DNA of 64,000 nucleotides from Nymphaea colorata (Eukaryota > Streptophyta > Magnoliopsida > Nymphaeales > Nymphaeaceae), in assembly GCF_008831285.2 (NCBI RefSeq), contig NC_045149.1, positions 9,452,417 to 9,516,416 of the forward strand, in the 5' to 3' direction. Every line of letters starts with the position of its first letter. Within the stretch, counting starts at the first letter, position 1. Under the pieces are notes generated by a model, which saw only the letters and a list, made by a program, of their open reading frames with translations, was not told where the DNA came from and made no database searches. Both the position numbers and the translations under genes were made by a program. This document shows, piece by piece, positions 1-12,675 of the stretch.

Positions 1-340
1 GAAAGAATTGAATATTTGAATGCCCCCGGATTTCCAAATCCATGATCCCCAAACAGGCCAAATATCAGTGCCCAAACGCAGGCCAAGTAGATGGATCACA
101 TGTTCTGTCTAGAGATCGTTTTTCTTCTTCTAGTGGCAATTGATGGTTTTGAAACGGAAATCAGGTCTTCATATGGAAGAAAGTCTGATTGATTCTCTTA
201 ATTTTACGTTCCACGAATTTCCTCTGTCCAAAAGATACTCTCCTAAAAGATCCCCACTTGTTAAAATGCAATATGCTGAATTTCGGTGATGCCTGCGTCC
301 GAATCCTCGAATCTCACACTCATGGGGTCGGGAATTGCAG
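1..340 (+). other. probable intron sequence upstream of the HIPP exon
   Basis: AT-rich, no convincing ORF. It lacks the Cys-x-x-Cys metal-binding half of the HMA domain that must precede the exon at 341. It ends in an acceptor-like ATTGCAG at 334-340, so I read it as intron, with the earlier exons left of the window. An ATG at 289 opens the same reading frame, but the residues before the acceptor do not resemble the family. Confidence 0.55.
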
Positions 341-855
341 GTGTGCAGAGCGTGGCTGTTGAAGACGCAAAGGATCTGGTCACCGTGAAGGGCACCATGG
401 ACGTCAAGGCCTTGCCGGAGTACCTCAAGCTGAAACTAAGAAGGGGTGTGGAGATCGTGTCTCAGAAGGAAGAAGCGGGCGGTGGAGGCGAAAAGAAAGG
501 GGGCGGCGAGAAGCCCAAAGAAGGTGGTGGAGACAAGAAGGATGGTGGTGACAAGAAGAAAGATGGTGGCGGCGAGAAGAAAGATGGAGGGAATGGCAAG
601 AAAGACGGTGGGGGCGACAAGAAAAAGGACGGGGATGGCGGCGAGAAGAAGAAGGACGGCGACGGCGGGGAGAAGAAGAAACCGGTGGAGGATGCAGCGG
701 CGGCGCCGGATGCCAAGAAGGAGGAAGCGGCCAAGGTGGAGGTAAACAAGATGGAGTACCAGTATTCCCACTACGGTCCGGCGTACGCGGTAGAATACGT
801 GCATGCGCCACAGTTATTTAGCGACGAGAATCCAAACGCCTGCTCCGTCATGTGA
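341..855 (+). CDS. heavy-metal-associated isoprenylated plant protein (HIPP), terminal exon, 5' partial
   Basis: The exon begins after the acceptor ATTGCAG and first encodes the second half of an HMA fold, V-Q-S-V-A-V-E-D then V-T-V-K-G-T-M-D-V and Y-L-K-L-K-L, which is how HIPP domains end. A long Gly/Lys/Glu/Asp-rich low-complexity linker follows, built from repeats such as GGGEKK and GGDKKKDG. The tail is rich in Tyr and His and ends [14 protein letters not shown] is a CaaX box, which in this family is farnesylated and tethers the protein to membranes. HIPPs are plant-specific metallochaperone-like proteins that bind metals through a CxxC pair. That pair lies in the missing 5' exons, so metal binding cannot be read here. 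The D-E-N-P-N-A-C ending is typical of the ATFP3-like subgroup (inference from memory). Stop TGA at 853-855. Confidence 0.8.
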
Positions 856-2495
856 AGGGGGAGCACCGTAAGCCGCCGCTGATCCGCAAATATAATTGTA
901 GATAAAGAAAGATTTTAGGTGTTAGTGAAAGGAAAGATGATGAGGACTGAAGATATATGAGGAGCCCTAGTGTATGCAAAATATATTTTTCCTTTTCGTT
1001 GTATTACTTTGGTTGCCCTTGTTCCATTCACATTTCAAAATTTTGTATCTTCGTTGCTAAAATGTTGCATCCTGCTTCTCCTCCGTCGACTTTCTGTTAT
1101 ATATATATATATGTGTGTATATATAGTTGGGGGTCTTAGTTGAAAATTTTGAATGAGAGAGAGGGAGAGAGAGAGAGATGTCTTTAATCTTACATGGCTG
1201 CTGTTAGGATGTTAAGAGGGTGAAGAATGTTTGACAACTTGTGAAATTCTTTTGGGGTTGGCAAGGATGAGATATTTTAAGTCCCACGTTTGAGTCGCCC
1301 TCGGTGTTGCAGTTGGGCGCGCGGGATCTATTTTGTAGCTTTTTTTAAATGGTTTCATTTCTGCGTCAACCTAGGGCGTGTTTGAATGGGGGAGAAAGGA
1401 AATTTAGGGAGTTGAAAAGTACCTCTGTCATTCAAAGACACGTGATCAAGCGTCACGATGTTGTCATCACAACTAAAAGATTTTGTCTCGTGCATCAAAC
1501 TCTCATCCCCTTCTCAAATACATTCTCACTAGACCCAGAGCCTTTGATGAGAAGAATGTTATGTGTTCGTTTCAAGAACATCAATTTTTTTGTTCTGCAA
1601 AGCATTGTATGTATTACGTACAGCGTTTGATTGTTAGATATAAAAACACCATCTATAAACAACATTATGTTTCTTAAACGTGAACCGGAAGCAAACCGAC
1701 CTCAAACGTGTTAATTTCTCAATAAAAGAGGAGAGATTTGTTTTACTTATGATGTTAAAAGAGGCTGAAAAGAAAAGAAAATAAAAATGAAGACAATTTT
1801 GTTTGTGTTTGGATAAGAGGAAATGGAAAGGAAAGATGTCTCCCCTTTTATTCTCTTTCCCTCTACAAATTGATTGTTTTGGATGGAAACGAAAAACTTT
1901 TTTCAAAGTGACAATTTTGCCTTTTTTTCTCTCTCTCTTTCATTTGTCAATTACTATTTTCGCATATCATTTTTTAGTTAGTTGTATTTTGATCTTTATT
2001 AAGTTTTAGTGTATTTAAAACGTTTTTTACTTAAAATAAAAATATATTTATAATCGAATTGAGGGTGTTAGGGGCATTACTGTAAATTAATTTAAATCAT
2101 TTTTTTATTTTTTTCTATTCAAACATGCTTTTAGAATAATTCATTTCCTTTCCTTTCCTTTCCTTTCTTTTTCCTTCATTAATCATTTTTTTTTGTTTTT
2201 GATTGTTTAATTTTTTTTCCCCTTTCATCCATCCAAATATAGTGGAAGCATCCCACAAGCTTAGTTTTTGGTTTGACTGAGCAGTTTAAATGTTTTAGTG
2301 GGAAACCCTCTCTAACCAAGGGGAGACAGGGAGAATCTATGGGTCCCAATGGGACACTCCCACCCTTCTTGGTCACATGTAAATTCACCTCCTAAAGCGC
2401 CTTGTATCAAAAGAGGATTATCTCGTTTCAAATTTTCTCAAAGTGAGCAGAAGGGAATCCCACCGCCCGATTGAAAGCTAAGAACCTCTTCCCCC
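856..2495. other. intergenic: HIPP 3' flank and AT-rich repeats
   Basis: No gene seen. The first about 150 bases are presumably 3' UTR. There is an AT run near 1100, a GA microsatellite at 1154-1178, and a run of TTTCC repeats at 2144-2168. A possible TIR pair (GCGTGTTTGAAT near 1375, ATTCAAACATGC near 2117) suggests an old DNA transposon of about 750 bp, but no target-site duplication was found. Confidence 0.5.
1154..1178. repeat. (GA)n microsatellite
   Basis: Imperfect GA dinucleotide run about 300 bases beyond the HIPP stop codon. Confidence 0.8.
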
Positions 2496-3231
2496 GGGTA
2501 GTGTTTGATGGCCAAAAATTTTCTTGTAGCTCAAGAAATAAAATTCAAATTTTCAAAGTATCTACAGTTTATCAAATACAGATTTTTTTTTTTACCATTA
2601 ATGTAAAAATCGGGAACATATTTCCGAAAATCTGTTTCCACCACGATCGTGAGAAGAGGGAAGGAGGCGGAGGCGGAAGAAGGGAAGGAGGGAGGAGAAA
2701 GAAAGGGAAGGAGGCGGAGGCAGAAGGAGGGAGGAGGAAGAAAGGGAAGGAGGGAAGGGAGGCCGAGGAAGAGGGAGGAGGAAGGAGGGAAGAGGGCGAA
2801 GGAAGAAGGAAAAAGAGACCCAAAGGCATTCCCCCTTCCCTTCTTCAGCCTCCTTCCATTTCTTCCTCCTCCCTCCTTCCCTTCTTCTGCCTCCCTCTTC
2901 TTCCCTCCTCCCTCCTTCTTTTATTCCACCTCCCTCCTTCCCTTCTTCCTCCTCTTTTTTTTCCATTCCCTTGCATCTTCGTCCCAGGTACGCCCAAGCC
3001 CTTGCTCGGCTAGTGGTTTTCCCGCCGTGGATCCTCCACTTTGGCTGCTACTTTCCCATTTTCACCGATTCTTCCTCCTTCCGCAAAAATTTGTTTCAGA
3101 AAAATAATTCCAAGTTAACAAACACAACATAGTTTTGAAAATGTAAAATTTTATTTCTCAAAAACCAATTTCAAAAATAATTTTCTGGAAACTTCTTTCC
3201 AAAAACATATTTCTGCCATCACACGCTACCC
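2496..3231. mobile_element. fold-back DNA transposon with purine/pyrimidine core
   Basis: The ends are inverted: the left end reads GGGTAGTGTTTGATGGC and the reverse complement of the right end reads GGGTAGCGTGTGATGGC (15 of 17 match). Inside, about 2645-2825 is almost pure purine (GGAGG/GAAGG units) and about 2830-2965 almost pure pyrimidine (TCCTCC/TTCCC units). The two halves can therefore pair into a long stem. Long open frames on both strands here are by-products of the low-complexity composition. No clear target-site duplication was found. The superfamily is uncertain (hAT or Harbinger-like ends). Confidence 0.6.
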
Positions 3232-4110
3232 CAGTGTCCAAGGTCGCTCCAATATTTTGGAGATGCACCGTGTTACACGTCAACTAACGCATTTGCAGAA
3301 CAATAGCCTTAGGCAGAGCCAGAGAGTCAGTAGGGGCCATGGCACCAACTTTAAACAAATTTAAATTAAAAATTTTTTACTAAATATTCTAAAAATTTTA
3401 ATATGGCTCTGGTTTGGTTCCATCACTTACATGAACTTAGTGCCCATAAGAATTTTTCTGATATCTCTATGCGAAACTCTAAAGAGAGTCTCTTGAGAAG
3501 AGTGGTATAACCCCTAAAATGCAAACCTGGTTATATGCATCATACTGATGTACGTATGGTTATTGACTAAAATACCCTCAATTACCATTGAAGAAAAAAA
3601 AACTTTTTGTAAAGACAAAATTAAAAATTTGAAAAAGTAGGAAACTATGGAGGACATTTCTAAATTACCAAAATATTCTTTCTTCCTTTACTACATGCAC
3701 AAAGTGTTCGGTGTACACATAACTTTTTCTCCCTAAAATGTGCCCGCCCCACTTTAGGATGTCAATTAGTGTCTTTGAACTCTTCCTATATCCAAGCTGA
3801 AAATTAAATAAAACCCTTAATAATTCCCATCAATCTCTGACAGGGACACACTAACAGCTAGATTAGTATAATTTACATATTTATACACTCCTTCCTTATT
3901 CATCTTAACAAGTAAACGATGGATTCACAAGTAAAAGGGCGTAGAGGAGAAGGTCCATATTGCCAAAATATTCCAAAATGATAAACTCAAGCAACCTTTT
4001 TCTCCTTTTAATACTTTATCTTCAAGGCTTCCTTATCACTTCAATCAACAAGAAATCAAAAATTAAAACCACACATCTTGCACACACGATCTGGGTATGT
4101 GCGCGTGGGC
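3232..4110. other. intergenic, nothing recognised
   Basis: AT-rich sequence with no supported ORF. Short degenerate bits resemble MITE interiors seen elsewhere in the window. Confidence 0.5.
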
Positions 4111-4305
4111 CAGGGCGGAGCCCAAATTTTTTTATAAGGGAGAGCAAATTAAAGTTTGTAAATTTTAACTAGGGCCGAAATATCATTTTTCAAAATTTCT
4201 ATACAAAACAGATGAAATATTCTAAAGTTTACATATAATTATTTAAAAAAACTTTTTTGAGGTGGGGCTAGGGCCCATGTAGGTACTACTCTGGCTCCAC
4301 CTCTG
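4111..4305. mobile_element. hAT-type MITE, CAGTG family (copy 1)
   Basis: Starts CAGGGCGGAGCC and ends GGCTCCACCTCTG, an imperfect terminal inverted repeat. Family members recur near 6920, 8402, 15160, 18302 and 48585. No target-site duplication recognised for this copy. Confidence 0.55.
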
Positions 4306-6919
4306 CATGCACGCATGCACACACACAGCCTTAACACTCTTCTATATCAACAACTACTCCGTTTTATTAAGATTATCGCACGAATAATGAAAGGGTATGT
4401 TTAATTTATTGAGGACACTTTCCAAGGTACGTAGCTTAAACTAATCTTCCCACGAATCCATATGAATAAATTAACAGAAGGGATCACGTAGATTGATTGA
4501 ATGAAGAGGTTAACCAAGGGAGAAAAGAACTCCTAGATCTCATCCCACGCTTGGAATCCAAAGATCATGATTTCATCCTCTTCGTTTTTTGTTCCCAAGG
4601 AACTACCAACTTGGTTTTGATAAATAGTTCCTTATGAATCTTTGCTTTCTTCTTTGGAAGAAAGAAAGAAATAAAAATGAAACTCGAGAAGAAAGAAAAC
4701 AGGTTGCGGCTTTAACTGGTCACTGCGGCTGCCCGTCAAAGGAGTGGACATCCGTAACATGGTATATCTGATGGAAGCAGTCGAAATTGAGATTATTTTA
4801 TCATGAAATGACTGCTCGCTCCATGACTTTTGAGATTATTTTATCATGAAATGACTGCTCGCTCCATGACTTTTGAGATTATTTTATCATAAAATGACTG
4901 CTCTCTCTCCATGACTGCAACCCCTTCATCGTTGCAGGCTCATCGCCAGCGGTTGTTGTTTATATAAATAAAATTGGATTTTTCAGCTTTTCTTTCTCTT
5001 ATTTTACTTGGGAAACGGAGGTGGGGCTTCGATTATTTTTTAATTTTTGACAATCATTTTTTCATAATACTATATATAAATAAGAAAATTGAATGATGAG
5101 TCATTCACTAGGACCATTTGAATGTGATTGATCCTCATGAGCGAGCTGAGTAGCCGAGTCACCATTCAATTTAACGACACAAAGCCATTGCTTTCATTTG
5201 TCTTTGTTGATTTACATGGAATTTCTTTTCCCACGACTGACCAACAGTTAATGCTGTTTTTACAGTTTTTGACGAAGTTGCTCTATTTTTTTACTGGTTA
5301 TTTTTTCATTTCATGAAATGGCCCCAGTGCTCTTCACGAAATTAATTTGAAGGACATCTGTTTTATTTCATACTTTTAAAGAAACCTTATTTAGAAAAAT
5401 ATTAGTTTTATTAGCTGCCTACGAGTTTTATTTACTGGGGCTTCAACTATTGAGATCAAGTTCTACTGCTGTTCCAAAGGTTTATGAAAAGTTTTTATTT
5501 CATCACATGTCATTTTCTTCATATTGCCACACTATCATGCAATAGTCTCTGAGAGGACATGATTTAATAATGAAGAGGACACAAATTCTGGTCATAGGAC
5601 AATAAAAACATATTTAAACATATAAATTAATCTGTAGTTCAGATATTGCTGTCTCAAAAGTGACAGATTGAAAAGGTCAGGGAACACAATTTTGAACTCA
5701 ATGATTTTGGTGGCAGTCTGAATTAAATAAATTGGAGATTATGTAAACTGAAATAATTAAAATGAAAGTAAAACAATAAAACAGAAATAACCTCAAAATG
5801 AAAAAAAAAAAAGTGAAATAAGAAACAACTATAAAAAGAGATTTAAAACCAGACGATGTTGTAACTGTTGGCTCATATAAAAGGTTCCCTTCACAGTGTT
5901 TTGTTTTGTCAGCTCGTACAGTAAGTAATAGCTGCCACCAAAAAGAAAATTGAGTCCGGCAATAATAACACATTCTTACTATCTTATAAATTTACCGTAG
6001 AAATGAAAGTAGATTCGAAAAAAATTTTGTCAAGTATTTTATGAATCCGAACCAGTTTTTATAAAACAATAACACTGTCTTATTGTTTTCAAAAAGCCCT
6101 TAATGGTAATAGTCTGAGCGACAACCACTGTCCCTCCATCTCCATTATTTGAGAGAGAATCTAATTATTCTCTCTAAGTACAGAATTTTATTTCATACGT
6201 AATTTTAATTCTTATGTATGGTACATATGCATCATCCTTGCTTGAGTGAATGAATGAAGTCACCTTGTTTCTCAAAAAGAAAAATTTTACTGCACTGGGT
6301 CTAATTTATAATGAAGTTACCTTATTACTCAAAAGAACATTCTACTGCATTACATTACCCCTAATTTATATGTAACGATGAAATAAATACATTTAATAAA
6401 CTTTTTTTGGGATGAATAGGATAAGTATTTCATCTTACCGATTAAAAGAGAGCCAAAGTTTTTATCCAACTCCTTCTCACTTTAAGGTACGTGACTTTCT
6501 TTTGGTGCTTAGAAGTGCTACGTTCTCCCATTACGTGTCGATGACCTTTTATAAAAATTCAAAACAGAAACTGACTGCCTATCAGTTTTTGTCTCGCCTT
6601 TTAAACCAATCCATTCGACTGATGGCGCTTGCTATATTATGTGCAACATAGGGACAAAACAATTAAACCAGCGCATCTACAAAAGAGAGTGAGTCATCGA
6701 TCCTTTACTTAGATTCTTATGAAATGTCATATCTTTTCAGAGACGACGTTTCAGAACACAGCTTTTCCATGACTTGTCCGTTGGACCTGTTAAAAAAACC
6801 CCTCAAGTTTCACCTCAAGGTTGAAGACCATTTATTCAAAGCAGTTGAAATGATCCTATCAGATATCTAGAAACTCAGGTTTCACGCAAGTGTTGTTAAA
6901 GATCAGTCACGCCAAATCC
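4306..6919. other. intergenic, nothing recognised apart from a tandem repeat
   Basis: AT-rich, with short ORFs that resemble nothing known to me. It contains the 43-bp tandem repeat at 4789-4915. Confidence 0.5.
4789..4915. repeat. 43-bp tandem repeat, three copies
   Basis: Units start at 4789, 4832 and 4875 with GAGATTATTTTATCAT and contain GACTGCTC and CTCCATGACT. The first two are identical over almost their whole length. The third has a few changes. Confidence 0.9.
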
Positions 6920-7087
6920 CGGGGCAGAGGCCGTGTGGGCAATTGCGTATACAGACCCACAAAAATTTACTGATTTTGATATGGATATTCTACCATAAGT
7001 TTTCTGATGTAAATATTGGTATTTTTTGTAAACTTAAAATTTTATAATTGATGCCCGTTAGCCTGAATCTTCTTGCTTCGCCCCCTA
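6920..7087. mobile_element. hAT-type MITE, CAGTG family (copy 2)
   Basis: Left end CGGGGCAGAGGCC followed by GTGTGGGCAATTGC and an ACAGACCCACAAAAA block. Right end GCTTCGCCCCCTA. The interior matches the 8402 and 18302 copies. The target-site duplication is not clear. Confidence 0.5.
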
Positions 7088-8401
7088 CCTGAATCACACG
7101 ATTTTAACTGAATCAGTGAAAAAAAAGGAAAGGTTCCAGTGTGGGAATTGATTAAGGTTACGTGATTGTATTAACCAAAAATTTACTGATAAGTTTATCA
7201 TTTGGTGAACATTTAATAACGACGTTAATTATTTCTCCTAGATAACTTTACAAATAATCTCTGTTTGTTAGTTTTTAACACACCCTTATTGTTTTATTTT
7301 CTCTTATTATTGTGGGTTTTCAAAATTTCAAAGCTTAAATTTCAAATCATTAAATAATCTGTATTTTATATGAAAGGAAATGATCATGTTGGAAAACTTT
7401 AATAATTCTGGGTGAGTTAAAAGGAGTACCATTCGCTCTTACTCTCTCACGGTTTATGGTTGAGTTTTGCCCAATGCATGTCAGCCAATATAATGCTTAT
7501 AACATGTCCAGATGATAAAGGTTTAATTTCATCGCCACTAAATTATAGTATTCTCCTTGGACAGAAAACTTTAATGGCACTGTAAAAAAAAACATTCTTC
7601 CAAAATATTATCGGTGTTCTTATAATATCGGGCAACGTGTAGGACTTGGAATGAAACTGTATTGTTCACTCAGGCCTGCCCCTGCCGACAGTTTAGAGAT
7701 CCATTTCATATTAGTCTTTTCTGGATGTTAGTGTAAAAACAAGTTCAATTTCGGAAAAACTTTAATATTTCTAGATCTCAGACATTTTGAATCCATCTCC
7801 ACATGCGCTGTTGGTTTAATTTAAGTCACACAACAAGACGGTACTTATTACCAAAGTCGGCTTGAATTGGCTGATTTCGAGTGGAATTGGTGCAAATCAA
7901 TATGATTCGAGGACTGATATAAGAGTAGTTAAATTAAATTTAAATATTTTAGAGTATTTTAATAAATTGATTATTTTTTAGTTTGTACAATTCATTTAGT
8001 TTCTATAATTATTTATCAATAGATTTTGCTTGATTTGGTCGATCCTTCATTATTGGCGGGGCCTCACCACCTCACGAAAAGATGCGGTTTTTTATTAGCT
8101 AAATTTTTTGCTAATTTTTTGAATTTTAAAAAGGATAGGGTCCTTTCAATCTTTTAAAGTACTTAGCCTTTTAAGTATATAAGAGGTGTATTTCATCCTA
8201 CTGTACAGCCGAAGCTCGGCTCAATCTTTCTTCATATCTGTCAGACCTGTTTTTTGTGTTTTAAGGTGTGTCTCTACTATATTTTAACTTCAATATTGAT
8301 CTCATCATGTTATGAATTTCAACACAATTGACTTCCATCCACACAAGAAAACAATCCTCAAAGGACCAACAAAATGATCATGCCTAGCACCTAAGCCAAG
8401 C
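7088..8401. other. intergenic, nothing recognised
   Basis: AT-rich with no supported ORF, RNA gene or complete repeat. Confidence 0.5.
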
Positions 8402-8578
8402 TAGGGGCAAAGGCAGGTGTGGGCAATTGCCCACACAGGCCTACAAAAAGAATGTTTATTTCCATATTGAAATATCATCCTCGTTTTTTTATTTGCATAT
8501 TTGCATACAGGTGCTTATTAAGAATTTATAATTATATGGCTAGTGCGCCTTGACCAAAACTTTTTGGCTCTACCCCCA
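8402..8578. mobile_element. hAT-type MITE, CAGTG family (copy 3), with TSD
   Basis: 177 bp. Left end TAGGGGCAAAGGC, reverse complement of right end TGGGGGTAGAGCC. Flanked by AGCCAAGC (8394-8401) and AGTCAAGC (8579-8586), an 8-bp target-site duplication with one mismatch. That length is characteristic of hAT transposition. Confidence 0.75.
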
Positions 8579-10384
8579 AGTCAAGCCCACTGCAATGATA
8601 ATTATGCATGGTGCAAAAGATATAGACAGACATGAAAGCTAGCACTAACTATAAAGGGCTTTTTAATTAACTTTTTAGCTTGGAGGTGTAAGACCTTGGG
8701 AATTTCACATTTAAAAAAGAAATCTAGACAGAGCGACCCTACATTCAACAAAATAAATGCAAAGAACAAGATCAGCCTTTGATGTGTAAGATATATATTG
8801 GAAGGAGAAGTGGACCAACATCAATAGCATAACATTCTTTGGGCCTAAGCAGTATATACTTTTTCTTTCTGGCCAACCCACCGACGGTTTAATGGTGTCG
8901 GGAAAAGAGAGAAAGGAAAAAATCAACTTTACTTTTTGGTGAGTAATTTAAAGAGACATTGCACGTATAAAGTGAGGCCTATTGATGACTTAGGGCTGCT
9001 GACCTTTTCGCTCATAATTCTCTCTCGCAGCCCATTAACTCCATGAGAAAGTTGTGTGCGCACTGCGCATGGTACCCAATAAGGAAGAGAAGAAGGATAT
9101 TTTGAAAATTTGTTAATTTTTTTTTGTAGTCTTTTTATTCTTAGTTTTGTAAGTTTTTTTTAGTGTGAATTGTGAACTTTTTAGTCATTAACCATACTTA
9201 TGCACAAAAATTCATGCACTTGGTGGACTTTGCATGCGTTGAGTTGCAAACTCTAGCAAATGCAACACCCGAGTTGAACAAACTAGAACCTTAGAGGCAT
9301 AACAACATGACCTTGCGGTTTTTACGCCAAAGGCACTTTACCATAAATAAAAGTTGAAAAAAATATATATATCTCTTTAGAAAAAAAAAATCAATGACCA
9401 AATCCTGCACTCAGGACATGATCTAGCGAACATTGAACGTTGCAAAAGAATGTGTATTCATTAAATAAATTGAACCAAGATAGATCATCCATGCCAAGGA
9501 GAGCTACCTATATTGCGAACATGGTCATATGCATCACACCGGTGCATGAATTTTCATGCGTAAGTATGGTTAATGACTAAAATGCTTTTAGTTCACATTG
9601 AAAAAGAAAACTTTTTGTAAAGATAAAAATGAAAAAAAAAAAAGGTTATGAAGGACATTTTTTTTTTAAATTTCCCAACACACCCATTGCTCTTTTAAGG
9701 CGCTTGCAACAGCACCCACAACTTTCTCTAACAGGCTAGTTGTTGGTTTTAGGCTTCAAAAAATTGAGTTGCATAACCAAGTTTCTTGTCTGTTGAGAAG
9801 ACCTTAATTAGCAAGCTGGCCAACCCAGTTTGTCTGTTAAAAACCAACACAACTGCATCTTGCAACAGAGAAGGGAAAACCAGTACTGCTCCTACTGAAT
9901 ATATATATATATATATATATATTCCAATTGAGATGCAAATCGAGTGAAACGATATTCATGCCAATGATTTTAAGTTTCGGATCAATTGGCTAGGTTGGAG
10001 TCGAGAATCAAACGCAAATTAGGCTATTATGAACCAGATAAGGTTATATATTTGGGGTTTGGAATGACTAAAATGGACCTGTTTTAAAAGAAAGAGACCA
10101 GCTCTATAAAGGTAAGAATAAAAGATGATTTTTCATGTGAGGAGGTAGAATGTAATTTTTTCGCGGAAACAATTGTGTAAAGGGAAAACTCTAGTGTTTT
10201 AATACTTTTTTTGGTTTATTTGAGAAAATTGTCCACCCTTGAATCCTAAAGGGCTGTTTTGTGAGTGTTTTATAAATGTATTTCAAAATTAGGGTAGATT
10301 CAGTAGACATTTTGTTCAAGTGTTCTATGAATGTACTTTAATTTTGAAGTGAATTCATGAAATACTCATACCTACAAATTTTAA
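8579..10384. other. intergenic, nothing recognised apart from an AT microsatellite
   Basis: AT-rich. It holds (AT)n at 9899-9922. Short minus-strand ORFs show no family resemblance. Confidence 0.5.
9899..9922. repeat. (AT)n microsatellite
   Basis: Uninterrupted AT dinucleotide run. Confidence 0.9.
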
Positions 10385-10925
10385 GGGATCGTTTGACAAC
10401 AATAACATATTGTTACTGTTAGGGATGTCAACAGATCAGATTCAAATCAGATATATCTTTAACCATAGATAAAAAACTTCATAAACAAATCCGAGTCCAA
10501 AATCCAATTTTACAATCCGAATCCGATTTTTATATTCATATTGAATCCAAATTTTGAACTAGATTTTGCCAATTTTCAAAATGTAATAAGATTAGATACA
10601 AGATATTTGCCTACAAATGAATCCATATCGTAATCTATTTGGATATTTATGTATATCTAAATCCGAATCTGATCAGATGCCATTTATTAAATCCAAATCT
10701 GATCCGATTTCTAAATCAGATGTAAAATTTTTTTACATATCTTATTTTTTTCGGATCGGTTCGATCAAATAGCCTATTCTAATATGATGTATTGACATCC
10801 CTAGTTACTATCTTATGAACCTGCCTCTAAAAGATATTGTATATTCATAGTGTTTTATGAAGTTACCCCACTCAAAGACAAGTTTATTAAGCAGTAACAT
10901 AGTGTTATTATCGCCAAGCAGTTTT
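10385..10925. mobile_element. MITE interrupted by a second MITE
   Basis: The left end reads GGGATCGTTTGACAACAATAACA. The reverse complement of the right end contains CTGCTTGGCGATAATAACA, so the outer ends match as an imperfect inverted repeat built on AACAATAACA...GTTACT. The interior is split by the insertion at 10430-10803. Similar ends occur in the MITEs near 22481 and 22671. Confidence 0.5.
10430..10803. mobile_element. hAT-type MITE with TAGGGATGTCAA ends
   Basis: 374 bp. Left end TAGGGATGTCAA, right end TTGACATCCCTA, a perfect 12-bp inverted repeat. Flanked by GTTACTGT (10422-10429) and GTTACTAT (10804-10811), an 8-bp duplication with one mismatch. The interior is rich in AATCCGAATC/AGATTC-like permutations. 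Confidence 0.85.
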
Positions 10926-12636
10926 AAGGGTGGATTTGATGCTCACACAAAAAAAATCCATAAAAAAAGGTCTTAGAATAGGGTGGAGTTTTTTTTCCCC
11001 ACACTATTCCAATTTTAAACTTTTCAAAAGAAGAAGGTCATGCAGCCATTGCCGTTCATAGTTTAAAGGAAAATATTTCTGCAAAAATTTGAAAGTCTAA
11101 CAAATTAAGCAATTGTTAAATTGAAAAAGAGAAAAAAAAAACCTGCTTTCGTCATGCTAAGATCATGATTGAAATGTGATGACACTAAAATTAGGTCTAC
11201 ATTTTACTCCAATAGATGCCAAGATTTGCTCAGCATTCCTCCCACGTTTACCTGGAGTTGGTGCTGTAACGCTTGCGCTGCACAAACTAAAAGAAGAAAA
11301 ACTCACAAAGTTCAAAGCACAGTGATCCACAAGTACTCCAGCCAGATAAGTCAAGCTCAGCAACTTTTTAGCAAAAAAAGAATTTGGGTACGCCTCGATT
11401 TCTGTTTCATCCTTGAAAAGGACAAAATAAACGGGACGTCATTTTTCATATTCCGTGAAATGACATTTCAAGGCCTGTTCGTCTTTTTTATTGCATATAT
11501 TGTCACGAGGAAGGTTGGTGATGCATCTAGATAGAAAAGGTATTCGACCAAATAATTTAACAATGAATGTTCACTTTAGTGAAAAGAAAAAAAAAAAAAA
11601 TTCAAAGGTGTTGGTGCAATGTATGGGATGGGATTGGCAAGTGGTTTGTGTTTGTTTTTAATTTTCAAAACATCAATTTTAAGTGCTGAAAAAAAAAAAA
11701 AAAGTTATTGATGTACAAGTTAAAACATAATGAAAATCATATTCCGAGGCTTTCAAAGAAGACCTTATAACCTATTGAGATGGTGGAAGCTTTAGCTTTG
11801 TTTTAGGGTTTAGGATGAAATACTATTATTCACTTGAAAGAAAAGAAAAAAAAGAAGAAAAAAACCTTGAAAAAATGAAACGCCTATAGCACTACGGAGC
11901 GTGTTTGACCCGTTTCATTTGTGTGGCATTTGGTTTCCCTAAGCCGTTTTCGTATGAAAATTGGACTCTTCTTGGTCGGGGTTGAAACCACCTATTCGTC
12001 ATCTAGGAAAGCAATTCGTGGAGCCCATGAAACATTGAAATGGAAGTGGCCCCTTACATTTCTCATGTGAAAGCCCAAACCATGTTGATGCCATGGAACG
12101 ACTTTTTGCCCGCTTTTATTATTCAATTATCCAAGTTTAAATTCGAATCAATTTTTTTTTTAAACTGCAATTCATCTATTATGAGCCACATCTATGAATC
12201 TATTTAGGTGACAACAAATAAATTTGCTTTTATTTGTGGGTTTAGAACTTAAGAAAACTGTATTAAACTAAGATACAAAACTTGAGATTAATTACAAGAA
12301 GATTAGGCAGACACCAATTAGATTATACTAAGACGGGCACTTTGAAAAATATGAAACTGATTTTGGGTCATTTGGTTTAAAAGGACTTGAGCCCAAGCCC
12401 CTAATCGGCAATTAATTAAAGGAGAGCCCTTGCCGGCTCCAAGAAAAATTCTTCAAACCTACAAAGTAAATTCTTCAAATAACAAGATTTAACACAAAGT
12501 TGCTTTTTTGAAGTTGACAGTAAAACAGGACCTAGGAAACAGCCTCCTCATCAAAGGAGAATTTAAGGCATAGTAAATTCTTCAGAGCATACGTACTCAC
12601 ATGCGTAATGTATCATCAACATCATCATCATCATCA

Positions 12637-12675
<39 letters not shown>

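Noticed and set aside
2598-2966. Long Glu/Gly/Arg-rich and Ser/Pro-rich ORFs on both strands
   Set aside because: Low-complexity translation of the purine/pyrimidine core of a transposon. All frames stay open because stop codons are excluded by composition.
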